Of a stretch of DNA of 64,000 nt, positions 52,247-61,840 are shown piece after piece. The DNA is from Lachnospiraceae bacterium (GTDB lineage: Bacteria > Bacillota > Clostridia > Lachnospirales > Lachnospiraceae). Every line of letters begins with the position of its first letter. Position 1 is the first letter of the stretch. The translations under genes were made by a program, and so were the position numbers. Where the stretch lies: positions 1-64,000 of the forward strand of contig JAFTPO010000063.1 of assembly GCA_017463225.1 (NCBI GenBank), in the 5' to 3' direction. The notes under the pieces are model-generated. The model ran no database searches. It was not told the origin of the DNA and saw only the letters and a program-made list of their open reading frames with translations.

Positions 52247-53416
52247 ATGTCAGTTAGAAAGCCAGGATATAATAGAATATATGCCAGAATTAACATGGAT
52301 AATCTTAGATTCAACATAGATAAGATGAAGTCCGGCATCAAGGATGATATGAAGGTTCTTGCAGTAGTAAAAGCAGATGCGTATGGTCATGGTGCTGTGG
52401 GTGTTTCTCAGAGAATCAGAGACATGGTTGACTACTTTGGAGTAGCTACAATCGATGAGGCTATGGAGCTTAGAAATGCAGGTATTACTGAGCCCATATT
52501 AATCATAGGTTACACTGATTCAGAGGATTTTCTAAAGCTTATAGACTATGATATAACTCAGGCAGTCTATGATGTATCAGAGTGCGAAAGATTGTCTCAG
52601 GTAGCTGTGGCTGCAGGAACTAAGATTAAAGTACATATTAAGGTTGACACTGGTATGGGGCGTATAGGTTTCCCTTGGGATGAAACAGGGATTGAACAGG
52701 CCTTAAAGCTTAAAACTATGCCCGGACTAGAGATAGAGGGTATATTTACCCACTACGCCAAGGCTGATGAGGCTGACAAGACATATTCTTTTATGCAGAA
52801 GGAACGTTTCTTAAGCTTTATCCAAGGTATGGAGGATGGCGGAGTAGCATTTGCCATAAAACACATAGATAACAGTGCCGGTACTATGGAGATAGATGAT
52901 AATGAGTTCGATATGGTTCGTCTTGGAATAGTGACCTATGGCTTGTATCCATCCGAAGAGGTAGATAAGAATATAGAGATTAAGCCGGTTATGTCGCTTA
53001 TATCACACGTGTCTCATGTAAAGACAGTTCAGGCGGGAACTGCGATAAGCTACGGTGGAACTTATGTTGCTGATTCGGATAGAAGAATAGCCACAGTGAC
53101 AGTGGGATACGCAGATGGTTATCCTAGGGCTCAGTCAAATCTTGGAAGAGTCATAGTAAGAGGAGAATATGCATCTATAGTAGGCAGGGTTTGTATGGAT
53201 CAGCTTATGATAGATGTCACAGATATACCGGAGGTTTCTGTTAAGGATGAGGTTATCCTTATAGGAGGAACAGGAGATAAATATATCTCAGTGGAGGAGG
53301 TAGCTCAGTATGCAAACAGCTTTAATTATGAGCTGGTGTGCCATATTGGACGAAGAGTACCTCATGTGTACAATGAAAATGGAGCAGACACTGTCTGCGT
53401 GAATTATTTGGTATAA
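52247..53416 (+). CDS. alr: Alanine racemase Alr
   Basis: A 389-residue fold-type III PLP enzyme. The PLP lysine lies in VVKADAYGHGA near residue 43; the C-terminal catalytic Tyr lies near SYGGTY. It interconverts L- and D-alanine for peptidoglycan. The ATG follows GGAAGGAAA. Downstream is a MazF-like gene rather than an antitoxin gene. Confidence 0.93.
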   Translation: MSVRKPGYNRIYARINMDNLRFNIDKMKSGIKDDMKVLAVVKADAYGHGAVGVSQRIRDMVDYFGVATIDEAMELRNAGITEPILIIGYTDSEDFLKLIDYDITQAVYDVSECERLSQVAVAAGTKIKVHIKVDTGMGRIGFPWDETGIEQALKLKTMPGLEIEGIFTHYAKADEADKTYSFMQKERFLSFIQGMEDGGVAFAIKHIDNSAGTMEIDDNEFDMVRLGIVTYGLYPSEEVDKNIEIKPVMSLISHVSHVKTVQAGTAISYGGTYVADSDRRIATVTVGYADGYPRAQSNLGRVIVRGEYASIVGRVCMDQLMIDVTDIPEVSVKDEVILIGGTGDKYISVEEVAQYANSFNYELVCHIGRRVPHVYNENGADTVCVNYLV

Positions 53417-53540
53417 AATGAGTATGTGTGAAGGCAGACACCACCTGCTAAATTTTCTTGGATGAGAAAGATATGTATATACCTATTGATTATTGGAAAT
53501 ACTTTCATTAGTTTGAAATAACAATAGGAGTGTGAATTAA

Positions 53541-53882
53541 GTGGTTATCAGACGAGGAGATATATATTATGCCGACCTGAGACCGGTAATTGGATCAGAA
53601 CAGGGCGGTGTAAGACCAGTACTTATTATACAGAATGAAACAGGAAACAAACATAGCTCAACAGTAATTATAGCAGCTATAACAAGTCAGCTCCACAAGG
53701 CTAAACTGCCTACTCATGTGGAGCTTGATTCTAGGTATTGCGATATAGCTAAGGATTCTGTTATACTGTTGGAGCAGGTAAGAACTATAGATAAACAAAG
53801 ACTTAAGGAAAAGGTTTGTCACTTGGATGATAAGATTATCAAGCGAGTGAATGAAGCCTTGCGTATAAGCCTTGAATTATAA
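53541..53882 (+). CDS. mazF: MazF/PemK-type endoribonuclease (NdoA-like), no antitoxin gene adjacent
   Basis: A 113-residue PemK/MazF-family protein: [29 protein letters not shown] at the N-terminus in short pieces and AAITSQ in the middle, as in B. subtilis NdoA (EndoA). It cleaves single-stranded mRNA at a short motif. The start is GTG with AGGAG 10 nt upstream. In Bacillus the antitoxin gene ndoAI lies between alr and ndoA; here the 124-bp gap before the gene holds no ORF, so it lacks a local antitoxin. It may be chromosomally silenced or use a remote one. Confidence 0.9.
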   Translation: MVIRRGDIYYADLRPVIGSEQGGVRPVLIIQNETGNKHSSTVIIAAITSQLHKAKLPTHVELDSRYCDIAKDSVILLEQVRTIDKQRLKEKVCHLDDKIIKRVNEALRISLEL

Positions 53883-53905
53883 AGAAATAAAGGAGAAGAA
53901 GAAAC

Positions 53906-54751
53906 ATGTCCCAGGGTGGTCCCAGTAGCCTAAAGAAACTATTTGGAAAAAAGATTAACGAGGAAACAGTAGAGGAAGAGATACTTTCTATGGTAGAGGA
54001 AGGTCATGAGCAGGGTATTATCGAAGAGTCAGAAGCAGAGATGATATCAAATATTATGGAGCTGTCTGACAAAAATGCCAGAGACATAATGACCAGCCGT
54101 CAAAAGATAATAGCTATGGAAAATACTCTTACAGTAGAAGAGGCTATACATTTTGTTATAGAGAATAATTATTCAAGATATCCTGTGTATGAGGAGGAAC
54201 TGGATAATATCTTAGGTGTTGTACATCTGAGAGATTTAATTCAGGAATATGTGAAAAATCCTAATACCAAGATAACTCAGGTTATGGAGGAGCCAATATT
54301 TATACATCCAACCTTCAATATCAACAAGCTTTTGCAGAAGATGCAAAATGAGAAGATCCATATGTCGGTTGTGGTAGATGAATATGGTCAGACAGAGGGT
54401 ATCGTCTGTATGGAGGATATCATCGAGGAAATAGTAGGAAACATCTTTGACGAGCATGACGAGGATGAAGAGGAGAACATTAAGAATATCGGTGAAAACG
54501 TGTACATAGTTGAAGGAGACACCACCTTAAATGAGCTTCACCACGAGATTGAGATAGAGTTTCCGGATGAGGACTTCGAGACAATCAATGGATTTATGCT
54601 CTACAAGCTTGGAAGAATGCCTAAGGAAGATGAGACAACAGAGATTATTTATCAGGGTTACAAATTTACCCCTGTTAAAATATGCGACAAGATGATAGCT
54701 CTTGTTCGTATGGAAAAAATAGATGAAGAAATAAATGAGGATAAGGAGTAA
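53906..54751 (+). CDS. HlyC/CorC-family CBS-domain protein
   Basis: A 281-residue cytoplasmic protein. A short N-terminal region leads into two CBS domains (MTSRQKIIAMENTL; YSRYPVYEEELDNILGVVHLRDL; VVVDEYGQTEGIVCMEDI) and a C-terminal CorC_HlyC domain (INGFMLYKLGRMP). There is no DUF21 membrane domain, so it is a soluble version. The family is linked to divalent-ion homeostasis. GGAGAAG precedes the ATG; it lies 23 bp after mazF and 6 bp before yebC. Confidence 0.88.
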   Translation: MSQGGPSSLKKLFGKKINEETVEEEILSMVEEGHEQGIIEESEAEMISNIMELSDKNARDIMTSRQKIIAMENTLTVEEAIHFVIENNYSRYPVYEEELDNILGVVHLRDLIQEYVKNPNTKITQVMEEPIFIHPTFNINKLLQKMQNEKIHMSVVVDEYGQTEGIVCMEDIIEEIVGNIFDEHDEDEEENIKNIGENVYIVEGDTTLNELHHEIEIEFPDEDFETINGFMLYKLGRMPKEDETTEIIYQGYKFTPVKICDKMIALVRMEKIDEEINEDKE

Positions 54752-54757
54752 CATAAG

Positions 54758-55486
54758 ATGTCAGGACATTCAAAATTTGCCAATATTAAGCATAAGAAGG
54801 AAAAGAACGATGCTGCAAAGGGTAAGATATTTACCATCATCGGAAGAGAAATCGCAGTAGCTGTTAAAGAGGGTGGTTCAGACCCTGCCAACAACAGCAA
54901 GCTTCGTGATGTAATCGCTAAGGCTAAGGCAAACAATATGCCAAATGATACAATTGACAGAGGTATCAAGAAGGCAGCAGGAGACTTAGGCTCAGTAAAC
55001 TACGTTGGAATTACCTACGAGGGATATGGCCCTAATGGAACTGCAATCATTGTAAATGCACTTACAGACAACAAGAACAGAACAGCTTCAAATGTTCGTA
55101 ACGCTTTCACTAAGGGTGGTGGAAATGTAGGAACTACAGGCTGTGTATCATATATGTTTGACGAGAAGGGACAGATTATCATAGATAAGGAAGAGTGCTC
55201 TATGGATGCAGATGACCTTATGATGATCGCTCTTGATGCAGGTGCAGACGACTTCGTTGAGGAGGAGGATAGCTTTGAAATCCTTACAGCACCAGATGAT
55301 TTTTCAGCAGTACGTGAGGCTCTCGAGGCAGAAAACATCCCTATGGTATCAGCTGAGGTAACTATGGTTCCACAGAACTACGTAGAGTTAACTAACGAAG
55401 ATGATATCAAGAAGATGAATAAGATACTTGACTTACTCGATGAGGATGACGACGTGCAAAGCGTGTACCACAACTGGGATGAGTAA
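54758..55486 (+). CDS. yebC: YebC/PmpR-family DNA-binding regulator
   Basis: A 242-residue protein of the YebC family: [20 protein letters not shown] at the N-terminus, [12 protein letters not shown], and the acidic middle and C-terminal domains. Family members bind DNA or ribosomes and help translation of proline-rich stretches in some bacteria. AAGGAG precedes the ATG by 8 nt. Last gene of the nnr-alr-mazF-hlyC-yebC series. Confidence 0.93.
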   Translation: MSGHSKFANIKHKKEKNDAAKGKIFTIIGREIAVAVKEGGSDPANNSKLRDVIAKAKANNMPNDTIDRGIKKAAGDLGSVNYVGITYEGYGPNGTAIIVNALTDNKNRTASNVRNAFTKGGGNVGTTGCVSYMFDEKGQIIIDKEECSMDADDLMMIALDAGADDFVEEEDSFEILTAPDDFSAVREALEAENIPMVSAEVTMVPQNYVELTNEDDIKKMNKILDLLDEDDDVQSVYHNWDE

Positions 55487-55495
55487 AAATTGTTC

Positions 55496-55537
55496 AAGCA
55501 AAAAGGTGTGCCAATGGTTCACCTTTTTTGCTTTTTT
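55496..55537 (+). terminator. Rho-independent terminator after yebC
   Basis: AAGCAAAAAGGTG (55496-55508) pairs with CACCTTTTTTGCTT (55520-55533), then TTTT. Confidence 0.88.
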
Positions 55538-55571
55538 AATCTTCCTTTAATCTTCTCTTAATACGATTTAC

Positions 55572-55600
55572 TTGTTTACCTTCAAATTATGTGATATATT
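55572..55600 (+). promoter_or_regulatory. Sigma-A-type promoter
   Basis: TTGTTT (55572-55577), 17 nt and TATATT (55595-55600), 51 bp before the unknown membrane protein gene. Confidence 0.55.
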
Positions 55601-55650
55601 ATTCAAAGCAAATGTTTTATACATAAACATTTTACAGGGGGATAATCGAT

Positions 55651-56544
55651 ATGATGCCGATTTTGGTATTTTTCTTATTATGGTATGCGTTTATAGGACG
55701 TAATAATCCGAGAATATATAATAAGCTGGATGGTAAGATAGGAACTATAGTTTTCTGGCTGATAGCATTAACTGTGTTCCCTGCTTTTATACCTGGTGTG
55801 TTAGGAACTATGTTTGGACTTACTATCGCTGCCATAGTATTGCTGGCTGTATTTAGTCCTGTTATTGTTCCGGCAATATTTATAGGTAGAGCATTAGGGC
55901 TTGGTAAGAACAAGAAGGGAAAGACAGTTAAATATAATTCGGAAGAACGTAATATTTCAACAGGACTTACCAAATCAGTTCCAAAGAGAAGAAAGATTGT
56001 TAAGAGATTTAATAAGATATATGGTCTTAATCTTACTGATGATGAGATTAATAAGATAGTAGATGCTTCTTACATGTCCTTTGCCTGGGAGAAGGAGATT
56101 AAGGATATGGATGGTGATTACGATAATGTGTACGAGTGGTACAACAGTATGACCAATTGGCTTAGAGCTTATCTTAAGGCATTTCCGGTTCACACAGTAT
56201 CTTCTGATTTTTCCAGACAGAAGGAGATAATTGTTGAAACCTTTGACCAGCTTCTTAAAGAGGTTGACCCATCATCGTATACATCCTTGGAGGAGTGTAT
56301 TTATGACATAAACAATAAGTATTTTTGTGTGTTGGATGAGACAACATTTATGATGATGTATAGATTGCTTCAGGCATCCGGCAGATATCACAAATTACCT
56401 ACATCTAATCTTATTAGACATGAATCGGATATAGATAGACTTAAGAAAAAGTATGATTCTACTGCAGATGCAGATGTTTATTCGAAGGTTACTGCCAGCG
56501 AGAATGCCAGCAATGATTTGATAAGAATGAGAAGAATGCAGTAA
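55651..56544 (+). CDS. Hypothetical membrane protein with soluble C-terminal domain
   Basis: A 297-residue protein I cannot assign. Residues about 1-90 have three hydrophobic segments; the remainder is soluble, basic then helical (for example KRFNKIYGLNLTDDEINKIVD and TSLEECIYDINNKYF). AGGGGG lies before the ATG; a second ATG follows directly. It stands alone between its own promoter and a terminator. No neighbours give a function. Confidence 0.55.
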   Translation: MMPILVFFLLWYAFIGRNNPRIYNKLDGKIGTIVFWLIALTVFPAFIPGVLGTMFGLTIAAIVLLAVFSPVIVPAIFIGRALGLGKNKKGKTVKYNSEERNISTGLTKSVPKRRKIVKRFNKIYGLNLTDDEINKIVDASYMSFAWEKEIKDMDGDYDNVYEWYNSMTNWLRAYLKAFPVHTVSSDFSRQKEIIVETFDQLLKEVDPSSYTSLEECIYDINNKYFCVLDETTFMMMYRLLQASGRYHKLPTSNLIRHESDIDRLKKKYDSTADADVYSKVTASENASNDLIRMRRMQ

Positions 56545-56581
56545 AAAAAAGAGCTATGACGCTTTGTCATAGCTCTTTTTT
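56545..56581. terminator. Bidirectional terminator
   Basis: AAAAAAGAGCTATGAC pairs perfectly with GTCATAGCTCTTTTTT around a 5-nt loop. It serves this gene and the convergent clostripain gene. Confidence 0.92.
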
Positions 56582-56582
56582 A

Positions 56583-59063
56583 TTACTGTAAAGGAACTAA
56601 GTTAGAGCAATGTCTGTTGCCCTGTGTGTCCTCGAATATAAATATACCGTAGTAGTCTACCCCAGGGAACATTCCTCCCATTACAGTTGAGAATCCGTTT
56701 GATACCGGACTAGTATTGTAGTAGAGGGAAAGGTCTGCCCAATCCGCTTCGTTAAAGTTTGTCAAATCCTCATCTGATGTAAACTCATGTGTGAAGTAAC
56801 CAAAGGCTACATTTTCAAATGAGTTTACGTCCACTTCATATCTTTCTGGGAATATCTCGTTTGCATCTCCGTATACCAGATTCGCTATAGGATATGCTCC
56901 CATAATAGTTCCTGTTGGATTAGATGGTGTTGTTTCCAATACGAAATATGTATAAACTGCATCTTCTCCCTGAAGGTCATCATTGTACAGGATACTGGAT
57001 ATTAGATAACGTGTGTAATCATCTGTCTTTTCCTGCTCTGTGTACATAATCTCTGACATCTGTCCTGTTGTGTCATCCTGGACATATATAATCTGTCCGT
57101 CAAATGGTGCTGTAACAGTTGTAGTGTCTTCGAATATTACCTGATTACTCATAGACACGAATACGTAGTCACCAGGATTTTGAGTATCCTCCCTAGAGAT
57201 TACAAAATATGCATTTTGTACCTCGGATGCCTGCTCAGGAGTAAGCTCCATAGTGAAGGTCAAATCACCGTTATGGGTAGGAATCATAGTCTGTGGATCC
57301 CAGCTGGCTGTTGATATCTGAGTATTTGTCAGATAGCTTCTGAAATTTTCTATATAGGCACTGTAATTTGGTGCAAAGTCAAAGGTTTTGAACATTGGAA
57401 CGTAATACTGTGAGTATTCCTTTGCGTTGTATGGATAATAGATGGAAACACCATACTCCTTTTTAACATTAGCATCCTGATATACTACCATGCTTGACAC
57501 AGCAGACTTAAGAGCATTTGATTCATTAGGGTATTTAACTCCCATTCTGTCAGCCATATCGTACAGGTCAACACAGTCGTAGGAGTATTCGCCACTGTAC
57601 ATAGGAGCAATCTCCTTAGTGCTGGCACGAAGCTTAGCATACTCGTTGTAAGTGTCAACAGTAAGGTCATCCTTTGCCACTGCAAACATATCCTCAAGAG
57701 CCACTTCAACCTCGTCAGTCTGACTTAGGTCAAGGACTGAAAGAGTAATGTCGCTGTATGAGAAAGGAGATGCCTCAAACATAGCCTCTGTAGACTCTAT
57801 ATATTGATCTACGATTAATGTTCCTATGTCAACTCCTGTATCATCTTTATCAATCTCCCCTAGGAAAGCGTAATCCCATCCACAGCCAGGCTCCGGCTCC
57901 TGAGACGCTATAAGGTAGTTAGCATAAGGAGAGAGAGCATCTGCAACCTCTATGGTTGCCATAAGACAAGCATCAAAGCCTATCCATTCAAGCTTTTGAT
58001 CTCCTGTGAATGGAGTGTCCTTCAATGCGTTGTTAAGCTCCATAAGTGATAAACAGTCATTTGTAAGCTCGTCGAAGCCGTATCCATTAAATGCACCACC
58101 GCCGTGATTCCACAGTATAAGTCCATACTGATCTGCAGGATATGATTCATAGCAGTAATTCATAAAATCACTTAGTGTGTCTGCATTTCCCATGTTTTTC
58201 TTGTCTTGGTGCTCAAGTAATACCAGTTCACCATCCTCAATCTTTAGAATTGAGTTGTGGTCATCTGATATATCAGGATTGTTCCAATCCTTTGTACCAC
58301 CTGTGTATATGATAAAGTTTATGTTTTCGTCATCAAAGTTAGATGTGGTTATCTCATATATATCAGAGGTAGCAGCGTTGTATTCGCTTTCCAAATCAGA
58401 ACCAACGATGTACATCATTATGGTTTTTGTTCCGTCCCCTGTGGCAATGTTGGTAGGTCCCTCTGTTGTTGTAGGCTCTGAGGTGTTAGACTCGGTAGTG
58501 CTTACAATTTGCTCGGTGGTGTTGTTGTCCGGGTCCTTATCCTTTTTGTCAGGCCATAATACAATCGCCAGGACAACTCCTAAAATCACTACTGCTGAGC
58601 TTATACCTGCGATTAAAGGCCATTTTTTCTTAGGCTTTGCTGTAGTAGTGTTGTAGCTTTGATAGGCGTATGCCTGTTGGTTGTAAAACTGATTGTTGTA
58701 TCCAGCCTGACTTTGGTTGGCATAAGCCTGATTATTATATCCAGCCTGCTGGTTGTAGGCCTGGTTGTTATAGCTTGCCTGATTATTATATCCTGCTTGC
58801 TGGTTGTAGGCTTGGCTGTTATAGCTTGCCTGATTATTATATCCTGCCTGTCCGCTGTAGGCTTGATTGTTATAAAATTGTTGATTGTTGTAAGCTTGAT
58901 TGCCATAGGCCTGATTGTTATATCCGGCTTGACCGCCATAGGCTTGATTGTTATAGCTTTGATTGTTGTAGCCTTGGTTAGTAGGCGCTTGGACTTTATA
59001 CCAGCCGCAAACCGGACATACTCCGTTTTGCCCCAAGGTTCCACCACAATTTTCACAATACAT
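56583..59063 (-). CDS. Clostripain-family (C11) cysteine peptidase with zinc ribbon and prion-like Q/N/Y tract
   Basis: An 826-residue protein. C3/C6 and C15/C18 (YCENCGG, CPVCGWY) form an N-terminal zinc ribbon. Residues about 28-140 are a low-complexity tract of Tyr/Asn/Gln repeats (NNQAY, NNQASY). One transmembrane helix follows at about 147-170, then an acidic/Thr-rich linker. The C11 peptidase domain (about 200-540) has His320 in WNHGGG and Cys366 in GFDACLM. A beta-rich domain closes the protein. Zinc ribbon and Q/N tract would face the cytoplasm, peptidase outside (inferred topology). The AAGGGAGG before the ATG at 59063 fixes the start. Confidence 0.88.
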   Translation of the reverse strand: MYCENCGGTLGQNGVCPVCGWYKVQAPTNQGYNNQSYNNQAYGGQAGYNNQAYGNQAYNNQQFYNNQAYSGQAGYNNQASYNSQAYNQQAGYNNQASYNNQAYNQQAGYNNQAYANQSQAGYNNQFYNQQAYAYQSYNTTTAKPKKKWPLIAGISSAVVILGVVLAIVLWPDKKDKDPDNNTTEQIVSTTESNTSEPTTTEGPTNIATGDGTKTIMMYIVGSDLESEYNAATSDIYEITTSNFDDENINFIIYTGGTKDWNNPDISDDHNSILKIEDGELVLLEHQDKKNMGNADTLSDFMNYCYESYPADQYGLILWNHGGGAFNGYGFDELTNDCLSLMELNNALKDTPFTGDQKLEWIGFDACLMATIEVADALSPYANYLIASQEPEPGCGWDYAFLGEIDKDDTGVDIGTLIVDQYIESTEAMFEASPFSYSDITLSVLDLSQTDEVEVALEDMFAVAKDDLTVDTYNEYAKLRASTKEIAPMYSGEYSYDCVDLYDMADRMGVKYPNESNALKSAVSSMVVYQDANVKKEYGVSIYYPYNAKEYSQYYVPMFKTFDFAPNYSAYIENFRSYLTNTQISTASWDPQTMIPTHNGDLTFTMELTPEQASEVQNAYFVISREDTQNPGDYVFVSMSNQVIFEDTTTVTAPFDGQIIYVQDDTTGQMSEIMYTEQEKTDDYTRYLISSILYNDDLQGEDAVYTYFVLETTPSNPTGTIMGAYPIANLVYGDANEIFPERYEVDVNSFENVAFGYFTHEFTSDEDLTNFNEADWADLSLYYNTSPVSNGFSTVMGGMFPGVDYYGIFIFEDTQGNRHCSNLVPLQ
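58650..58985 (-). repeat. Q/N/Y-rich coding repeat array
   Basis: Direct repeats of about 24-50 bp encode NNQAYNQQAGY-type units in the peptidase gene. The DNA is degenerate, so repeated open frames on the opposite strand are artefacts of the periodicity. Confidence 0.75.
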
Positions 59064-59290
59064 AGCGAATCCTCCCTTATTTGCATATATTCGATATTCT
59101 AACATAATTCTTCATAATATGACACAGAAAAATACAAATTATAATGTTAAAAAAACAATATATATGTGATATATTTTACTTTGAGAGAATATTTATAATA
59201 ATTAAGTCGAAATGATACATTTCAGATAATTTTCATGCTACTATGTTATGTATGAAAATGTATGTAAAATACATTACGAGGTGAAAAAGG

Positions 59291-59737
59291 ATGAAAATAG
59301 TTATTCAAAGAGTTAAGGAAGCAAGCGTAGTAGTGGAGGGAAAGACTACAGGAAGCATTAACCAGGGACTTTTGGTATTGCTTGGCGTTGGAAACGAAGA
59401 TACCAAGGAGATGGTAGACAAGTATGTTGACAAGCTTGTTAAACTGAGAATATTTGCTGATTCGGAAGGTAAAACAAATCTAAGTGTACAGGATGTAGGT
59501 GGAGAGATTCTTGTGGTGTCACAGTTTACATTGTATGCAGATTGTAAGAAAGGAAACAGACCTAGCTTTGTAAATGCTGGTTCGCCGGAGCTTGGCAATG
59601 AGCTGTATGAGTATTTCTGCCATAAGGTAAAGGAAAAAATGGGCTCGGTACAGGTTGGCGAATTTGGAGCAGATATGAAGGTAAGTCTTATTAACGACGG
59701 ACCATTTACCATAGTTTGGGACAGTAGAGATTGGTAG
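59291..59737 (+). CDS. dtd: D-aminoacyl-tRNA deacylase Dtd
   Basis: A 148-residue protein of the DTD family: [28 protein letters not shown], and the Gly-cisPro stretch [11 protein letters not shown] that excludes L-amino acids. It hydrolyses D-amino acids (and Gly) from tRNA. AGGTGAAAAAGG precedes the ATG. The upstream gap (59064-59290) is AT-rich and divergent from the clostripain gene, with no clear gene. Confidence 0.94.
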   Translation: MKIVIQRVKEASVVVEGKTTGSINQGLLVLLGVGNEDTKEMVDKYVDKLVKLRIFADSEGKTNLSVQDVGGEILVVSQFTLYADCKKGNRPSFVNAGSPELGNELYEYFCHKVKEKMGSVQVGEFGADMKVSLINDGPFTIVWDSRDW

Positions 59738-59755
59738 GAGGATGAGAGAAAGCTT

Positions 59756-60718
59756 ATGGAATATAAGAATATTAAGGAAATAGCAGACAAGATAAGAGAG
59801 AATGTGTCTAAGGTTATAGTGGGAAGAGAGGAGATTATCAATCTTATGTCAACCTCTATATTGGCTGGAGGACATATTCTGTTGGAGGATAATCCGGGAA
59901 CAGGAAAAACTATGCTGGCTAAGGCTATGGCTAGGAGTATAGATGGGGATTTTAAAAGAGTACAGTTTACCCCGGACTTGATGCCATCAGATGTAACAGG
60001 TCTTAATGTTTACAGTCAAAAGACAGGCGAGTTTTCACTGGTTAAGGGTCCAGTGTTTACAAACATTCTTTTGGCTGACGAGATTAATAGAGGAACACCA
60101 AGAACTCAGAGTAGCTTACTTGAAGCTATGGAGGAGAGACAGGTTACAATCGATGGAGAAACCTATGGATTGAAAAGACCATTTATGGTTATTGCCACAC
60201 AAAATCCTATTGAAACTACAGGAACATATCCTCTTCCGGAGGCTCAGCTGGATAGATTTGCCATGAAGCTTTCTATGGGCCAGTCATTAAAGGAGCAGGA
60301 GCTTGATATTATAAGTAGATTTATAGATGCAAACCCATTGGAGGAGATAGCTGCCGTATGCACCACAGAGGATATTGTGGAAGCTAGTCAGGCTGTGAAA
60401 TCAGTGTTTGTACATGACTGTATTAGAGAATACATAGTTAACATAATATTAGAAACAAGAAATGTAGGAAAGAGTCCAAGTGGGTATGATGCAGGAGTTA
60501 GTACCCGTGGAACCTTAAGCCTGGTTAGGTGTGCACAGGCCTATGCAGCTATAATGGGTTCGGAATTTGTAGAGCCTGATCATGTAAAGGCAGTGGCACC
60601 ATGGGTGCTTGGACATAGAATTGCCAGCTTCGGAGGAAAGCATCTTAGAAAGGGTAAAGAATTAATTCAGGATACTTTAGGAAGAGTTCAGGTTCCGGTA
60701 GAGAATTGGGAGAGATAA
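59756..60718 (+). CDS. MoxR-family AAA+ ATPase
   Basis: A 320-residue AAA+ protein: Walker A EDNPGTGKTMLAKA, Walker B LLADEINRGTPRTQSSLLEAM, sensor 1 ATQNPIETTGTYPLPEAQLDRF. MoxR ATPases act as chaperones that insert cofactors or mature partner proteins, usually together with a DUF58 (VWA-like) protein. It is followed immediately by DUF58 (0 nt) and a membrane protein, a typical MoxR module. AGGAGGATGA precedes the ATG. Confidence 0.93.
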   Translation: MEYKNIKEIADKIRENVSKVIVGREEIINLMSTSILAGGHILLEDNPGTGKTMLAKAMARSIDGDFKRVQFTPDLMPSDVTGLNVYSQKTGEFSLVKGPVFTNILLADEINRGTPRTQSSLLEAMEERQVTIDGETYGLKRPFMVIATQNPIETTGTYPLPEAQLDRFAMKLSMGQSLKEQELDIISRFIDANPLEEIAAVCTTEDIVEASQAVKSVFVHDCIREYIVNIILETRNVGKSPSGYDAGVSTRGTLSLVRCAQAYAAIMGSEFVEPDHVKAVAPWVLGHRIASFGGKHLRKGKELIQDTLGRVQVPVENWER

Positions 60719-61840
60719 ATGCAGCTTATAATAGCCATAACAATTGCAATTTTTATATTTATCTGGCAAAAGAGTATGTACAATAGAATGTGGGACGAAC
60801 GATTAGGTCTTGACATACGTTTTAAAGATTCATATATCAATGCAGGAGAGCGCTCGTCTTTGATTGAGATTATCAACAATGGCAAGTTTCTTCCCCTGCC
60901 CGTTTTGCATGTGAAATTTTCGGTGGATAAAAGCTTTGTATTTGATAACCAGGACAATGTGTCTGTGACAGATTGTTATCATAGAAATGATGCCTTTTCC
61001 ATAATGGGTGGTCAAAGAATCACCAGAAAGTTAGATTTTCAGGCAACCAAGCGCGGTGTGTTTTTCATAAGTGGAGTCACTTTGACTGCAAAGGATTTCT
61101 TTATGACTAAAACCTTTGCTAAGGTAATTGATTGTAACAGTAGAATGTATATTTTTCCTAGGAAGATAGACACACCGGAATTTGAAACCTATTTTAATAC
61201 AGTTATGGGTGAGATAGAGGCAAAAAGAGGCTTGTTAGAGGATCCGTATACATTTAGAGGAATAAGAGATTATGATGTCAGTGACAATATGAGTAAGATT
61301 AATTGGAAGGCATCTGCGAAAAATGGACAGCTTATGGTTAATCAGTATGGCTATTCGTGGGAGCCTAGAATCAAAATTCTTTTGAATTTAGATACTAACC
61401 AGATGATTAGGGCAGATTATATTACGGAGCTTTCTATAGAGCTTGCCAGCTCTATTGCTATGGAGTTTTTAGATAAAAGAGTGTCTGTAGGTCTTGTTTC
61501 AAATGGATTGGATAATAAAAAACAGCCTTTGGGCGTGGTTGAAAGCGGAACAGCTGTGGAGCATATGCTGACTATAGACCGTTACTTGGCTTCCATAGCT
61601 GATAACCAAGAGATAGATGGATTTTTGGATATTGTTGACGGGCTTATCGATTCATACGACAGAGAAAGTACATATATAATTATTTCTTCATATCACAGAG
61701 AAAATCTTTTAGAGAAACTGGATTATTTACATGAAATGGGGATGGATTTTCATATGCTGGTACCTTACTTTGACGTACAGGGGCTAAGTAATCACAGAGA
61801 TTATATGTATGCTTGGGAGGTGGAGCTGGATGAAATCTAG
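60719..61840 (+). CDS. DUF58-domain protein of a MoxR module
   Basis: A 373-residue membrane-associated protein. One short N-terminal hydrophobic segment (about 1-14) precedes a beta-rich domain. The DUF58 core is at about 175-230 (RGIRDYDVSDNMSKINWKASA), followed by a VWA-like C-terminal part. DUF58 proteins are partners of MoxR ATPases in envelope maturation. It starts right after the MoxR stop and overlaps the next gene by 11 bp. Confidence 0.9.
   Translation: MQLIIAITIAIFIFIWQKSMYNRMWDERLGLDIRFKDSYINAGERSSLIEIINNGKFLPLPVLHVKFSVDKSFVFDNQDNVSVTDCYHRNDAFSIMGGQRITRKLDFQATKRGVFFISGVTLTAKDFFMTKTFAKVIDCNSRMYIFPRKIDTPEFETYFNTVMGEIEAKRGLLEDPYTFRGIRDYDVSDNMSKINWKASAKNGQLMVNQYGYSWEPRIKILLNLDTNQMIRADYITELSIELASSIAMEFLDKRVSVGLVSNGLDNKKQPLGVVESGTAVEHMLTIDRYLASIADNQEIDGFLDIVDGLIDSYDRESTYIIISSYHRENLLEKLDYLHEMGMDFHMLVPYFDVQGLSNHRDYMYAWEVELDEI

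Noticed and set aside
58650..58985. Possible CRISPR array
   Set aside because: Repeats are in-frame protein-coding Y/N/Q units, with no uniform repeats and variable-length unrelated spacers, and no cas genes.
58613..59102. Open frames on either strand in the clostripain Q/N repeat
   Set aside because: Periodic repeats keep other frames open by chance; products are low-complexity and lack start signals.
59305..59841. A 178-codon minus-strand open frame across dtd and moxR
   Set aside because: Opposite to two well-conserved genes; no start signals.
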